Source of the DNA: Streptomyces sp. TSRI0281 | GTDB taxonomy: Bacteria; Actinomycetota; Actinomycetes; Streptomycetales; Streptomycetaceae | Assembly (NCBI RefSeq): GCF_001905125.1 | Contig: NZ_LWLE01000035.1 | Coordinates: 130,749 to 194,748, forward strand | Length of the DNA: 64,000 bases | Direction: 5' to 3' | Shown here: piece by piece, positions 7,056 to 15,205 of the stretch | How the letters are laid out: each line of letters opens with the position of its first letter | Position numbering within the stretch: position 1 is the stretch's first letter | Position numbers and translations under genes: made by a program | The notes under the pieces: model-generated | Database searches by the model: none | What the model saw: the letters and a program-made list of their open reading frames with translations, nothing else | What the model was told of the DNA's origin: nothing

Positions 7056-8189
7056 ATGAGCCCCGCCCCCGCACTCCCCGAGACCTTCCCGCTGCCCACG
7101 GTGGAGCTCGCCGACGCCGTCGCCCGGCAGTTCCGGCTCATCGAGGCCACCGCCCGGCACTTCGAGGGACCTCAGCTCTTCGCGTCCGACGCCGGGGTCG
7201 TCCCCGGTCTCGGCCGCCCCCGGACCACCGCCCGCGTCGAAGCCGTCCTGGCCGACTTCTTCGGCGCCGAGGACGCCGCGTTCGTCCAGGGCGCGGGCAC
7301 CGGCGCGATCCGGGCCGCTCTGAACGCCGCCGTACGGGCGGGCGACCCGCTGCTGATCCACCGGGCGCCGGTCTACCGCACCACCGAGGTCACGCTGCGC
7401 GGCATCGGCGTGGAGACCGTCGAGGCCGACTTCAACGACCCGGACGAGCTGCGCGGGGCGCTGGAGTCCGGCCGCTTCCGGTGGGCGTACGTCCAGCACA
7501 CCCGGCAGCGGCTCGCCGACTCCTACGACCCCGGCGCGGTCCTGGCTGCCTGCCGGGCGGCCGGTGTCCGCACCCTGGTCGACGACAACTACGCCGTCCT
7601 GCGCACCCCGGCCGCCGGGGTGGAACTGGGCGCCGACGCCTCCTGTTTCTCCCTGTTCAAGCTGCACGGCCCGGAGGGCGTCGGCATCGTCGTCGGCGCC
7701 GGCGACCTCGTGGAACGCATCCGCCACGACAACTACTCCGGCGGCGGCCAGGTCCAGGGCCACCAGGCACTCGACGCCCTGCGCGCGCTCACCCACGTAC
7801 CGGTGATGTGGGCCGTGCAGTCCCAGGTCGGCGCCGAGGTCGCCGAGCGGCTGGCGGCGGGCGAGGTGCCCGGTGTCGCCGAGGTACGGCTCGCCAACGC
7901 CCAGGACCGGTGCCTGCTGGTCCGCCTCGACCGGCCGGTCGCGAAGGAACTGCCCGCGGTCGCCGCCCGCTTCGGCGCGGCCCCCTACCCGGTCGGCTCC
8001 AACTCGCGCTACGAGATCGCCCCGCTCTTCTACCGGATGTCCAGCTCCGCCCTGGACGACTCCCCCGAGCTGGCCGACTGGACCGTACGCATCAACCCGA
8101 TGCGGGCGGGCGCGGACCTCGTCGTCGAGATCCTGCGCCGCTCGCTGGACGCCCTGAAGGACGCCCTGAACGACCAGAAGGACGACTGA
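7056..8189 (+). CDS. yhfS: fold-type I PLP-dependent enzyme, YhfS-like aminotransferase/lyase
   Basis: 377 residues with the fold-type I layout. There is a cofactor-phosphate region GAGTGAIRAAL (about 78-88), a conserved Asp for the pyridine nitrogen in TLVDDNYAVL (about 172-181), and Lys202 in CFSLFKLHGPEG as the likely Schiff-base lysine. This family includes cystathionine lyases, tryptophanase-like and aminotransferase enzymes; YhfS itself has no established reaction. It lies two bases after php and two bases before yhfX, which encodes a PLP enzyme of a different fold, suggesting two consecutive amino-group reactions on one pathway intermediate. The substrate is unknown. Confidence 0.83.
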   Translation: MSPAPALPETFPLPTVELADAVARQFRLIEATARHFEGPQLFASDAGVVPGLGRPRTTARVEAVLADFFGAEDAAFVQGAGTGAIRAALNAAVRAGDPLLIHRAPVYRTTEVTLRGIGVETVEADFNDPDELRGALESGRFRWAYVQHTRQRLADSYDPGAVLAACRAAGVRTLVDDNYAVLRTPAAGVELGADASCFSLFKLHGPEGVGIVVGAGDLVERIRHDNYSGGGQVQGHQALDALRALTHVPVMWAVQSQVGAEVAERLAAGEVPGVAEVRLANAQDRCLLVRLDRPVAKELPAVAARFGAAPYPVGSNSRYEIAPLFYRMSSSALDDSPELADWTVRINPMRAGADLVVEILRRSLDALKDALNDQKDD

Positions 8190-8191
8190 CC

Positions 8192-9358
8192 GTGTTTCTC
8201 GACACCCTGCTCACCCGCAACCCCGGGCTCGTCGAGGCCGCGACCGCGCTCCACCGCGACGGCGAGATCCCGCCCGACACCTATGTGATGGACCTCGACG
8301 CCATCGAGGCCAACGCCGCGCTCCTGGCCGCCGAGGCCGAACGGCTGGGAATCTCGCTCTGGTTCGTCGTCAAGCAGCTCGGCCGCAACCCGGAGCTGAT
8401 CCGGGCCATCGCCCGGCACATCCCCAAGTACGCCGCGATCGACCCGCCCGAGGCCCGCACCCTGCACACGGCGGGCGCCCGCGCGGGCAACCTCGGCCAT
8501 CTGGTCCAGGTTCCCCGCCGCGCGCTGCCCGAGATGCTGGCCTGGCGCCCCGAGACCGTCACCGTCTACGACCTGGCCAACGCCCGCGCGGTCTCCGAGG
8601 CGGCGACGGAACTGGGCTTCGTCCAGGACGTCCTCGTCCGTCTCGAAGGCGTCGAGGGCACCGTCTACCCCGGCCAGGAGGGCGGCGTCCCGCTCGCCCG
8701 TCTCGACGCGTTCGCCGAGGCCGCCGAGCGGCTGCCCGGCATCCGGCTCGCGGGCGTCACCGCCTTCCCGTGCGTCCTGTGCGACCCGGCGACCGGAGCC
8801 CCGTACGCCACGCCCAACTTCGCGATGGCGCTCAAGGCCCGTGATGTGCTCGCCGCGCGCGGTCACGAGGGCCTCCTGCTGAGCGCCCCCAGCGCCACCT
8901 CGATGGCCTCGCTCCCGCTGCTCGCCGGCCTCGGCGCCACCCACGGCGAACCGGGCCATGCCCTCACCGGCACCACCCCGCTGCACGCACTCGATCCGCA
9001 CCAGCCCGAGACGCCCGCCTATGTGTACGTCAGCGAGGTCGCCCACACCCTCGACGACGGCCGCCCGGCGCTCTTCGGCGGCGGGTTCTACGCCCGCTCC
9101 CACATCAAGAGCGCACTGCTGCCGCGCACCGGCGTTCGCCTGGGCGTACAGGACGCGCCCGCCGAGAACATCGACTACTACCGGCTGCTCGACGCGCCCG
9201 GCGCCGGAGCGGACATCCAGATCGGCGACACCGCGCTGCTCGCCTTCCGTACCCAGATCTTCGTCACCCGCTCGACCGTCGCCGTCGTCTCCGGAATCTC
9301 TTCCGGTGCCCCTCGCCGGGTCGGTCTGTACGACGCCCAGGGCCGGTCCCTGAGCTGA
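8192..9358 (+). CDS. yhfX: fold-type III PLP enzyme, YhfX-like alanine-racemase family
   Basis: 388 residues from GTG 8192, close to the E. coli YhfX length; the frame is open further upstream but that part overlaps yhfS out of frame. It has an alanine-racemase-like barrel. Lys61 in WFVVKQLGRNP is in the position of the PLP lysine near the first beta strand. Later strands carry RLEGVEGTVYPGQEG, and the C-terminal domain ends with a beta-rich segment (TALLAFRTQIFVTRS). Members racemise or decarboxylate amino acids or act on D-amino acids; the specificity of YhfX is unknown. The stop lies next to the GAGGAGG ribosome site of yhfW. Confidence 0.84.
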   Translation: MFLDTLLTRNPGLVEAATALHRDGEIPPDTYVMDLDAIEANAALLAAEAERLGISLWFVVKQLGRNPELIRAIARHIPKYAAIDPPEARTLHTAGARAGNLGHLVQVPRRALPEMLAWRPETVTVYDLANARAVSEAATELGFVQDVLVRLEGVEGTVYPGQEGGVPLARLDAFAEAAERLPGIRLAGVTAFPCVLCDPATGAPYATPNFAMALKARDVLAARGHEGLLLSAPSATSMASLPLLAGLGATHGEPGHALTGTTPLHALDPHQPETPAYVYVSEVAHTLDDGRPALFGGGFYARSHIKSALLPRTGVRLGVQDAPAENIDYYRLLDAPGAGADIQIGDTALLAFRTQIFVTRSTVAVVSGISSGAPRRVGLYDAQGRSLS

Positions 9359-9369
9359 GGAGGCACCCC

Positions 9370-10611
9370 ATGGCCAAGACCGTCATCGTCGTCATCGACG
9401 GATTCGGCATCGGCGCCATGCCCGACGCGGGCACGCTGCGCCCCGGCGATCTCACCGCCGACACCTGCGGACATGTCCTGGACCACTGTCGCGAAGCCTT
9501 CGGCCGCCCGCTGCGGCTGCCGGTACTGGGCTCGCTGGGTCTCGGACTCGTCCACCCGCACCCCGACCTCGCCCGCCGTACGCATCTCCCCGTCGCCGCG
9601 GGCCGGGCCGCCCTCGGCTATCCGGGCGCCGACACCTTCGCGGGCCACCAGACGATGATGGGCGCCGACTTCAGCCATGTCACCGTGGCCCGGCTCGCGG
9701 ACCACATCGGCGAGGTGACCGCCGCCCTCGAAGCGGCCGGACACCGGGTCGAGCCGCTGGAGGGCAAGCCGCTCCTGGTCGTCGACGGGGCGGTCCTGGT
9801 CCACGACAACCTGGAGGCCGATCCGGGGATCAACTGGAACGCCTCCGGCCGGCTGGACGACCTGCCGTTCGACGGACCGGGCGGCATCCTCGCCATCGCC
9901 CGGACGGTACGCACCGTCGCGCCGGTGGCCCGGGTCATCGCGGTCGGCGGCCACGCGGACGGCCCGCTGGCACGGTTCGTCCGTGCCGGGGAGGCGGGCA
10001 CGGTCGGCCTCGACACCCCCGCCACCGGCTTCTACCGCAACGGCGGCCTCGAAGTGCAGCACCTGGGCGCGGACCTCGACCACACCCGCCAGCTCCCCGA
10101 TCTGGCGGCCCGCGCGGGCATCCCCGTCACCCTGGTGGGGAAGGCCGCCGACATCCTGGCCTGCGACGCGGCGACGCGGCACCCCGCGGTGGCGACCGCG
10201 GACGTGCTCACGTACACCCTCGAAGCGGTACGCGCCCCCGGCGACGCCCTCGTGGTCGCCAACGTCCAGGAGACCGACCTGGCGGGCCACCAGCAGGACA
10301 CCGAGCGGTACGGCCACCTCCTGGAGCAGGTCGACGCGGGCCTGGACGCACTCGTCGCCCTGCTCGACAGCCCCGGCGACCGGCTCATCGTCACCGGCGA
10401 CCACGGCAACGACCCGACGATCGGGCACGCCCTGCACACCCGTGAGTACGTCCCCGTCCTCGTCCACCGGCCCGGCGCGGGCGCGGTGGAACTGCTGCCG
10501 GACGCGGGGAGCCTGGCGGACGTCGGCGCCACCGCCGCCGTATCGCTGTCGCTGGACCCGGCGGAGCTGGCCAACGGCCGGGCGCTGAAGCCAGGACGGC
10601 ACGCGGCGTAG
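9370..10611 (+). CDS. yhfW: YhfW-like phosphopentomutase-family metalloenzyme
   Basis: 413 residues in the alkaline phosphatase superfamily, phosphopentomutase-like. Metal ligands and catalytic elements are visible: D10 (VIDGFGIGAMPDA), Thr89 in GADTFAGHQTMMG, and D344/H345 in TGDHGNDPT followed by a HTREYVPVLV block. Thr89 sits three residues before the GH pair, where phosphopentomutases and phosphoglycerate mutases carry the phosphorylated Thr or Ser, so mutase or phosphotransfer chemistry is plausible. It differs from genuine DeoB, in which TGHWE is typical; here it is AGHQT. It is the last gene of the yhf cluster, followed by a strong bidirectional terminator. Confidence 0.83.
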   Translation: MAKTVIVVIDGFGIGAMPDAGTLRPGDLTADTCGHVLDHCREAFGRPLRLPVLGSLGLGLVHPHPDLARRTHLPVAAGRAALGYPGADTFAGHQTMMGADFSHVTVARLADHIGEVTAALEAAGHRVEPLEGKPLLVVDGAVLVHDNLEADPGINWNASGRLDDLPFDGPGGILAIARTVRTVAPVARVIAVGGHADGPLARFVRAGEAGTVGLDTPATGFYRNGGLEVQHLGADLDHTRQLPDLAARAGIPVTLVGKAADILACDAATRHPAVATADVLTYTLEAVRAPGDALVVANVQETDLAGHQQDTERYGHLLEQVDAGLDALVALLDSPGDRLIVTGDHGNDPTIGHALHTREYVPVLVHRPGAGAVELLPDAGSLADVGATAAVSLSLDPAELANGRALKPGRHAA

Positions 10612-10642
10612 CGGCCCTCGGCCGCGGAGCAGGTGCGCGAAC

Positions 10643-10681
10643 GCGTAAGGGGCGCCCACTCGAGGTGGGCGCCCCTTACGC
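10643..10681. terminator. bidirectional terminator between yhfW and ffh
   Basis: Perfect 17-bp stem (10643-10659 with 10665-10681; arm begins GCGTAAGGGGCGCC) with a TCGAG loop, located between the convergent ends of yhfW and ffh. Confidence 0.88.
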
Positions 10682-10696
10682 ATGGTCCGTGGGCGG

Positions 10697-12253
10697 TCAG
10701 CCCATGAACTTCTTGAACTCGTCCGGCAGGGCGAAGTCCTCGGCGGGCTTGCCGTCCTGACCGGGCAGACCGAACGCGCCGCCCTGCGCCGCCTGCTCGC
10801 GACGGGCCGCCTCGGCCTGCTCCTCGGCCTTGCGCTTCATCGGGTTACCGCTCTTGCGCTTGCCCTTGGCCTGCTTGACCTGCTTCTTCTGCCGGCCGGG
10901 GCCACCGCCCATGCCGGGCATCCCCGGCATCCCGGGCATGCCGCCGCCCTGGGCCATCTTCGACATCATCTTGCGGGCCTCGAAGAAGCGCTCCACCAGG
11001 TTCTTCACGGCGGAGACCTCGACACCCGAACCCTTGGCGATACGGGCCCGGCGCGAGCCGTTGATGATCGTCGGCTCGGCGCGCTCCTTCGGGGTCATCG
11101 ACTTGATGATCGCGGCGGTGCGGTCCACATCGCGCTCGTCGATGTTGTTGATCTGGTCCTTGATCTGCCCCATGCCGGGCAGCATCCCGAGCAGCTTGGA
11201 GATGGAGCCCATCTTCCTGACCTGCTCCATCTGCGACAGGAAGTCGTCGAGCGTGAAGTCCTTGCCCTTGCTCGACGCCAGCTTGGAGGCCATTTTGGCG
11301 GCCTCTTCCTGGCTGAAGGTCTTCTCCGCCTGCTCGATCAGGGTGAGCAGGTCACCCATGTCGAGGATGCGGGAGGCCATCCGGTCCGGGTGGAAGGCGT
11401 CGAAGTCTTCGAGCTTCTCGCCGTTCGACGCGAACATGATCTGCTTGCCCGTGACATGGGCGATCGACAGGGCCGCACCACCGCGGGCGTCACCGTCGAG
11501 CTTGGAGAGCACCACACCGTCGAAGCCGACGCCGTCACGGAAGGCCTCGGCGGTGTTGACCGCGTCCTGGCCGATCATCGCGTCGACGACGAAGAGGATC
11601 TCGTCCGGGCTGACGGCGTCGCGGATGTCCGCGGCCTCCCGCATCAGCTCCTGGTCGATACCGAGGCGGCCCGCGGTGTCGACGACGACCACGTCGTACT
11701 GCTTGGACCGGGCGAACTCGATCGAGTCCTTGGCGACCTGGACCGGGTCACCGACGCCGTTGCCCGGCTCCGGGGCGTACACCGCGACACCGGCACGGTC
11801 GGCGACGACGCTGAGCTGGTTGACGGCGTTGGGACGCTGGAGGTCACAGGCGACCAGCAGCGGGGAGTGGCCCTGGCCCTTGAGCCAGAGGCCGAGCTTT
11901 CCGGCGAGGGTGGTCTTACCGGCACCCTGGAGACCCGCGAGCATGATCACGGTGGGCGCGGTCTTGGCGAACCGCAGGCGCCGGGTCTCGCCACCGAGGA
12001 TGCCGACGAGCTCCTCGTTGACGATCTTGATCATCTGCTGGGCGGGGTTCAGCGCCTGGGAGACCTCGACGCCGCGCGCCCGCTCCTTGACGTTGGCGAT
12101 GAAGGCGCGCACGACCGGCAGGGCGACATCGGCTTCGAGGAGCGCGATACGGATCTCGCGGGCCGTGGCGTCGATGTCCGCCTCGGACAAGCGGCCCTTG
12201 CCCCTGAGGTTCTTGAAAGTCGCGCTAAGGCGGTCGGAGAGAGTATCGAACAC
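10697..12253 (-). CDS. ffh: signal recognition particle protein Ffh (SRP54)
   Basis: GTPase that binds 4.5S RNA and the signal sequence of nascent membrane proteins and docks with FtsY. 518 residues. An N-terminal helical N domain is followed by the G domain with G1 GLQGAGKTT (about 105), DTAGRLG and TKLDGDARGG-like elements (SKLDGDARGG). The methionine-rich M domain has the RNA-binding helices (about 330-430) and a C-terminal GMPGMPGMPGMGG run and lysine-rich tail. The length is normal for actinobacteria. It is separated from upstream glnD by 131 bp that contain the glnD terminator, so it has its own promoter. Confidence 0.97.
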   Translation of the reverse strand: MFDTLSDRLSATFKNLRGKGRLSEADIDATAREIRIALLEADVALPVVRAFIANVKERARGVEVSQALNPAQQMIKIVNEELVGILGGETRRLRFAKTAPTVIMLAGLQGAGKTTLAGKLGLWLKGQGHSPLLVACDLQRPNAVNQLSVVADRAGVAVYAPEPGNGVGDPVQVAKDSIEFARSKQYDVVVVDTAGRLGIDQELMREAADIRDAVSPDEILFVVDAMIGQDAVNTAEAFRDGVGFDGVVLSKLDGDARGGAALSIAHVTGKQIMFASNGEKLEDFDAFHPDRMASRILDMGDLLTLIEQAEKTFSQEEAAKMASKLASSKGKDFTLDDFLSQMEQVRKMGSISKLLGMLPGMGQIKDQINNIDERDVDRTAAIIKSMTPKERAEPTIINGSRRARIAKGSGVEVSAVKNLVERFFEARKMMSKMAQGGGMPGMPGMPGMGGGPGRQKKQVKQAKGKRKSGNPMKRKAEEQAEAARREQAAQGGAFGLPGQDGKPAEDFALPDEFKKFMG

Positions 12254-12331
12254 GGCGCTCGTCGGTCCTCAGGGTCGGGGGCGGGGCAGGTCAGTCGCAC
12301 TCCAGGGTATCCGGCCACCGGAGAACGCAAA

Positions 12332-12363
12332 GCCCTCGCCCGGTTCTGGTACCGGACGAGGGC
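12332..12363 (-). terminator. terminator downstream of glnD
   Basis: GCCCTCG (12332-12338) pairs with CGAGGGC (12357-12363), with an inner CCGGT/ACCGG stem. It starts 22 bp after the glnD stop on the same strand. Confidence 0.75.
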
Positions 12364-12384
12364 CGATCGGCGTGATCGTGCGGG

Positions 12385-14835
12385 TCAGCCGAGAGCCTTC
12401 TCGACCTCCTTGGCCACCTCCGCCGCCCGCACCTCGGGCAGCGGTTCGCCGTCCGTTCCGGTGACGTAGAAGGCGTCCACCGCGTTGGCGCCGAGCGTCG
12501 AGACATGGGCACTGCGCACCCGTACCGCGCTCTGCTCCAGGGCCCGGCCGATCCGGTGCAGCAGGCCCGGGGCGTCCTGGGCGCGGACCTCGATCACCGT
12601 GGCCAGACGTGAGCCCGCGGCCGCGACCGTCACCCGGGGCGGCGGGGCCTTCACCCCCCGGCGGCGCGGGTAGGCGGCCTCCCGCTCGGCGAGGCGGGCC
12701 GGGATGTCCAGGGAGCCGTCCAGGGCGCGTACGAGGTCGGCGCGCAGCCGGGCCGCCTGCGGGAGGGACCCGTACTCGGCCGCGACCCGCCAGCTGAGCA
12801 GCAGCAGGTCCGCGGAGTCGCCCACTTCGGTGGGGAGTTCCACGGCGCGCAGTTCGGCGGCGCGGACGGTGAGGCGGTGCAGCGCCAGGACACCGGCGGC
12901 CGCGGGCAGGACGCCGGGGCGGTCGGGCAGGGCGATGAGGAGTTCCACGCCGACGGGTTCCGGCTCCCCGTCGTCGGCGGGCGGCCCCGGCTGGGTGTGC
13001 AGGGCCAGGACGGGTTCGCCGGTGCGCAGGGCCTCGATGGCGAGGCGTTCCTGTTCGGCACCGGGCGCGGCGGGTTCCGGTTCCTGGGGGGCCTCGCCCG
13101 CGAGGACGGCGGCGACGCGTTTGACGAGGTCGGCGACGAGCGAGGCGCGCCAGGAGCTCCAGGCGGCGGGGCCGGTGGCGAGGGCGTCGGCCTCGGTGAG
13201 GGCGTGCAGCAGTTCCAGCGTGGAGGCGCTGCCGACGGCGGTGGCGACGGAGCGGACGGTGGCGGGGTCGTCGAGGTCGCGGCGGGTGGCCGTCTCCACG
13301 AGCAGCAGATGGTGGCGTACGAGGGTGGCGACGATGCCCACGTCGTGCTTGTCGAAGCCGATGCGGGCGGCCATGTCCCGGGCGATGACCTCGCCCGCGG
13401 CGGAGTGGTCCCCGGGCCAGCCCTTGCCGATGTCATGGAGCAGGGCGGCGATCAGGAGCAGGTCGGGGCGGTGGACGCGGCGGGTGAGGGAGGCGGCCCG
13501 GACGGCGGTCTCGACGAGGTGGCGGTCGACGGTCCAGGTGTGGACGGGGTTGCGCTGGGGGCGGCAGTGGACCCGCTCCCAGTCGGGCAGCAGCCGGGTG
13601 ATGATCCCCTCGGACTCCAGGGCTTCCCAGACGCCGACGGTGGAGTCGCCCGCCCCGAGGAGGGTGACGAGTTCCTCGCGGGCCTCGGCGGGCCACGGGA
13701 CGGGCAGCGGCCGGGCGGCGGTGGCCAGATGGCGGACGAGGTGGCGGGAGAGCGGCAGCCCGGATTCGGCCGCCGCGGCGGCGGCCCGGAGGGTCAGGAC
13801 GGGGTCCTTCTCGGGGCGGGCGGCGCGGGCGAGAACGACCTCGCCGTCCGCCTCCACGACCCCGTCGGCGAGCGGGGTGCGCTCGGGCACGGCCTTGCCG
13901 CCGCCCAGCATGGCGCGGAGCCTCGGGCGTACCGAGCGGGCGCGCAGGACGCGGTTGACCTCGCGCCAGGTGACGTCGGTGGCGTACGAGACGGTGCGCG
14001 CGGCCTCGTACACCTGGCGCAGCAGTACGTCGGCGTCGAGCAGGCCGAGGGCCTCGGCGACCTGGTCCTGCTCCTGGAGGGCGAGGCGGTCGGTGGCGCG
14101 GCCGGTGGTCAGGTGGAGGGCGTCGCGGGCGTCGAGGAGGGTGCGGCGGGCCTCGGTGAGCCCTTCGCGGGGGGCGTCGGCGACCCAGGAGGCGGCGACG
14201 GCGCGCAGGGCGGTGGCGTCGCGCAGGCCGCCGCGGGCCTCCTTGAGGTCGGGTTCCAGGAGGAACTGGAGCTCGCCCATGCGGTCGGCGCGTTCCCGGC
14301 AGAGTTCGTCGAGGGCGGGGAGGCGTTTGGGCGCCTGGTTGCGCCAGTCGGCGAGGATCGCGGTGCGCAGGCCGGCGACGAGGCCGAGGTCTCCGGCGAC
14401 GGGGCGGGCGTCGAGCAGGCCGAGCTGGACCTTGAGGTCCTCGCCTGCGGTCCTGCGGGCTTCGCCGGGGGTGCGGACGGAGTGGTCGAGGGACAGGCCG
14501 AGGTCCCAGACGGGGTACCAGATGCGGTCGGCGAGGGCGGCGAGGGCTCCGGCGTCGGCGCTGCCGTCGTGCAGGAGCAGCAGATCGAGGTCGCTGCGCG
14601 GGGAGAGCTCGCCGCGGCCGTAGCCGCCGACGGCGACGAGGGCGGCTCCGCGGACTCCGGCGTGCTCGGCGGCGGCGGTGAACAGGCCGGTCAGCCAGTC
14701 GTCGGTGAGGCGGGCGAGGGCGGCACGGCGCGGCGGCCCGGACCGCGCCTTCTCCTGGAGGAGGCGCAGCCGGGCCGCCGCGTAGCCGCTGGGTCCCGAG
14801 TCTTCGGATTCGGTGGTCGTTTCGGTGCTCGTCAC
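12385..14835 (-). CDS. glnD: PII-modifying nucleotidyltransferase GlnD
   Basis: Modifies the PII protein in response to glutamine; in streptomycetes the PII modification is adenylylation. 816 residues. The nucleotidyltransferase motif GGYGRGELSPRSDLDLL is near residue 65 (GG plus the metal-binding DxD). A metal-dependent HD domain with LLHDIGKGWPGDHS is near 463 (demodifying activity). Two ACT domains follow at about 640-720 and 745-816 (for example APGLLHRIGRALEQ) for glutamine sensing. It is the third gene of amtB-glnK-glnD, 31 bp after glnK. It is shorter than enterobacterial GlnD, as usual in actinobacteria. Confidence 0.95.
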   Translation of the reverse strand: MTSTETTTESEDSGPSGYAAARLRLLQEKARSGPPRRAALARLTDDWLTGLFTAAAEHAGVRGAALVAVGGYGRGELSPRSDLDLLLLHDGSADAGALAALADRIWYPVWDLGLSLDHSVRTPGEARRTAGEDLKVQLGLLDARPVAGDLGLVAGLRTAILADWRNQAPKRLPALDELCRERADRMGELQFLLEPDLKEARGGLRDATALRAVAASWVADAPREGLTEARRTLLDARDALHLTTGRATDRLALQEQDQVAEALGLLDADVLLRQVYEAARTVSYATDVTWREVNRVLRARSVRPRLRAMLGGGKAVPERTPLADGVVEADGEVVLARAARPEKDPVLTLRAAAAAAESGLPLSRHLVRHLATAARPLPVPWPAEAREELVTLLGAGDSTVGVWEALESEGIITRLLPDWERVHCRPQRNPVHTWTVDRHLVETAVRAASLTRRVHRPDLLLIAALLHDIGKGWPGDHSAAGEVIARDMAARIGFDKHDVGIVATLVRHHLLLVETATRRDLDDPATVRSVATAVGSASTLELLHALTEADALATGPAAWSSWRASLVADLVKRVAAVLAGEAPQEPEPAAPGAEQERLAIEALRTGEPVLALHTQPGPPADDGEPEPVGVELLIALPDRPGVLPAAAGVLALHRLTVRAAELRAVELPTEVGDSADLLLLSWRVAAEYGSLPQAARLRADLVRALDGSLDIPARLAEREAAYPRRRGVKAPPPRVTVAAAGSRLATVIEVRAQDAPGLLHRIGRALEQSAVRVRSAHVSTLGANAVDAFYVTGTDGEPLPEVRAAEVAKEVEKALG

Positions 14836-14866
14836 CCAGCTGCCTTTCAGTTGGCGGGGCCGTCGG

Positions 14867-15205
14867 TCAGAGGGCGTCCGGACCGCGTTCGCCGGTCCGT
14901 ACGCGAATGGCGGTCTCGACCGGCACGCTCCAGACCTTGCCGTCTCCGATCTTGCCGGTCCTGGCGGCCTTCACCACCACGTCGATGAGCTGTTCGGCGT
15001 CCTCGTCCTCGACCAGGACCTCGATGCGGATCTTCGGGACGAGGTCGACGGTGTACTCGGCGCCCCGGTAGACCTCGGTGTGTCCGCGCTGACGCCCGTA
15101 TCCGCTGGCCTCCGTGACGGTGAGACCCTGGACGCCGAAGGCCTGGAGGGCCTCCTTGATCTCGTCCAGCCGGTGTGGCTTCACGACTGCGGTGATGAGC
15201 TTCAT
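14867..15205 (-). CDS. glnK: nitrogen regulatory protein PII (GlnK/GlnB)
   Basis: 112-residue trimeric signal protein that senses 2-oxoglutarate and ATP/ADP and controls AmtB. The T-loop tyrosine to be modified is visible in TEVYRGAEY (about residues 48-56), preceded by YGRQRGHTE. The B-loop TGKIGDGKVW carries the nucleotide-binding residues. The start ATG at 15205 overlaps the amtB stop (ATGA), indicating translational coupling; the longer frame upstream is only the shadow of amtB. It is modified by GlnD, encoded next. Confidence 0.97.
   Translation of the reverse strand: MKLITAVVKPHRLDEIKEALQAFGVQGLTVTEASGYGRQRGHTEVYRGAEYTVDLVPKIRIEVLVEDEDAEQLIDVVVKAARTGKIGDGKVWSVPVETAIRVRTGERGPDAL

Noticed and set aside
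2720..10611. Calling the yhf cluster a recent horizontal transfer
   Set aside because: GC content and codon bias look like the neighbours by eye, and no integrase, attachment site or flanking repeat is visible; only the AT-rich motifs deviate.
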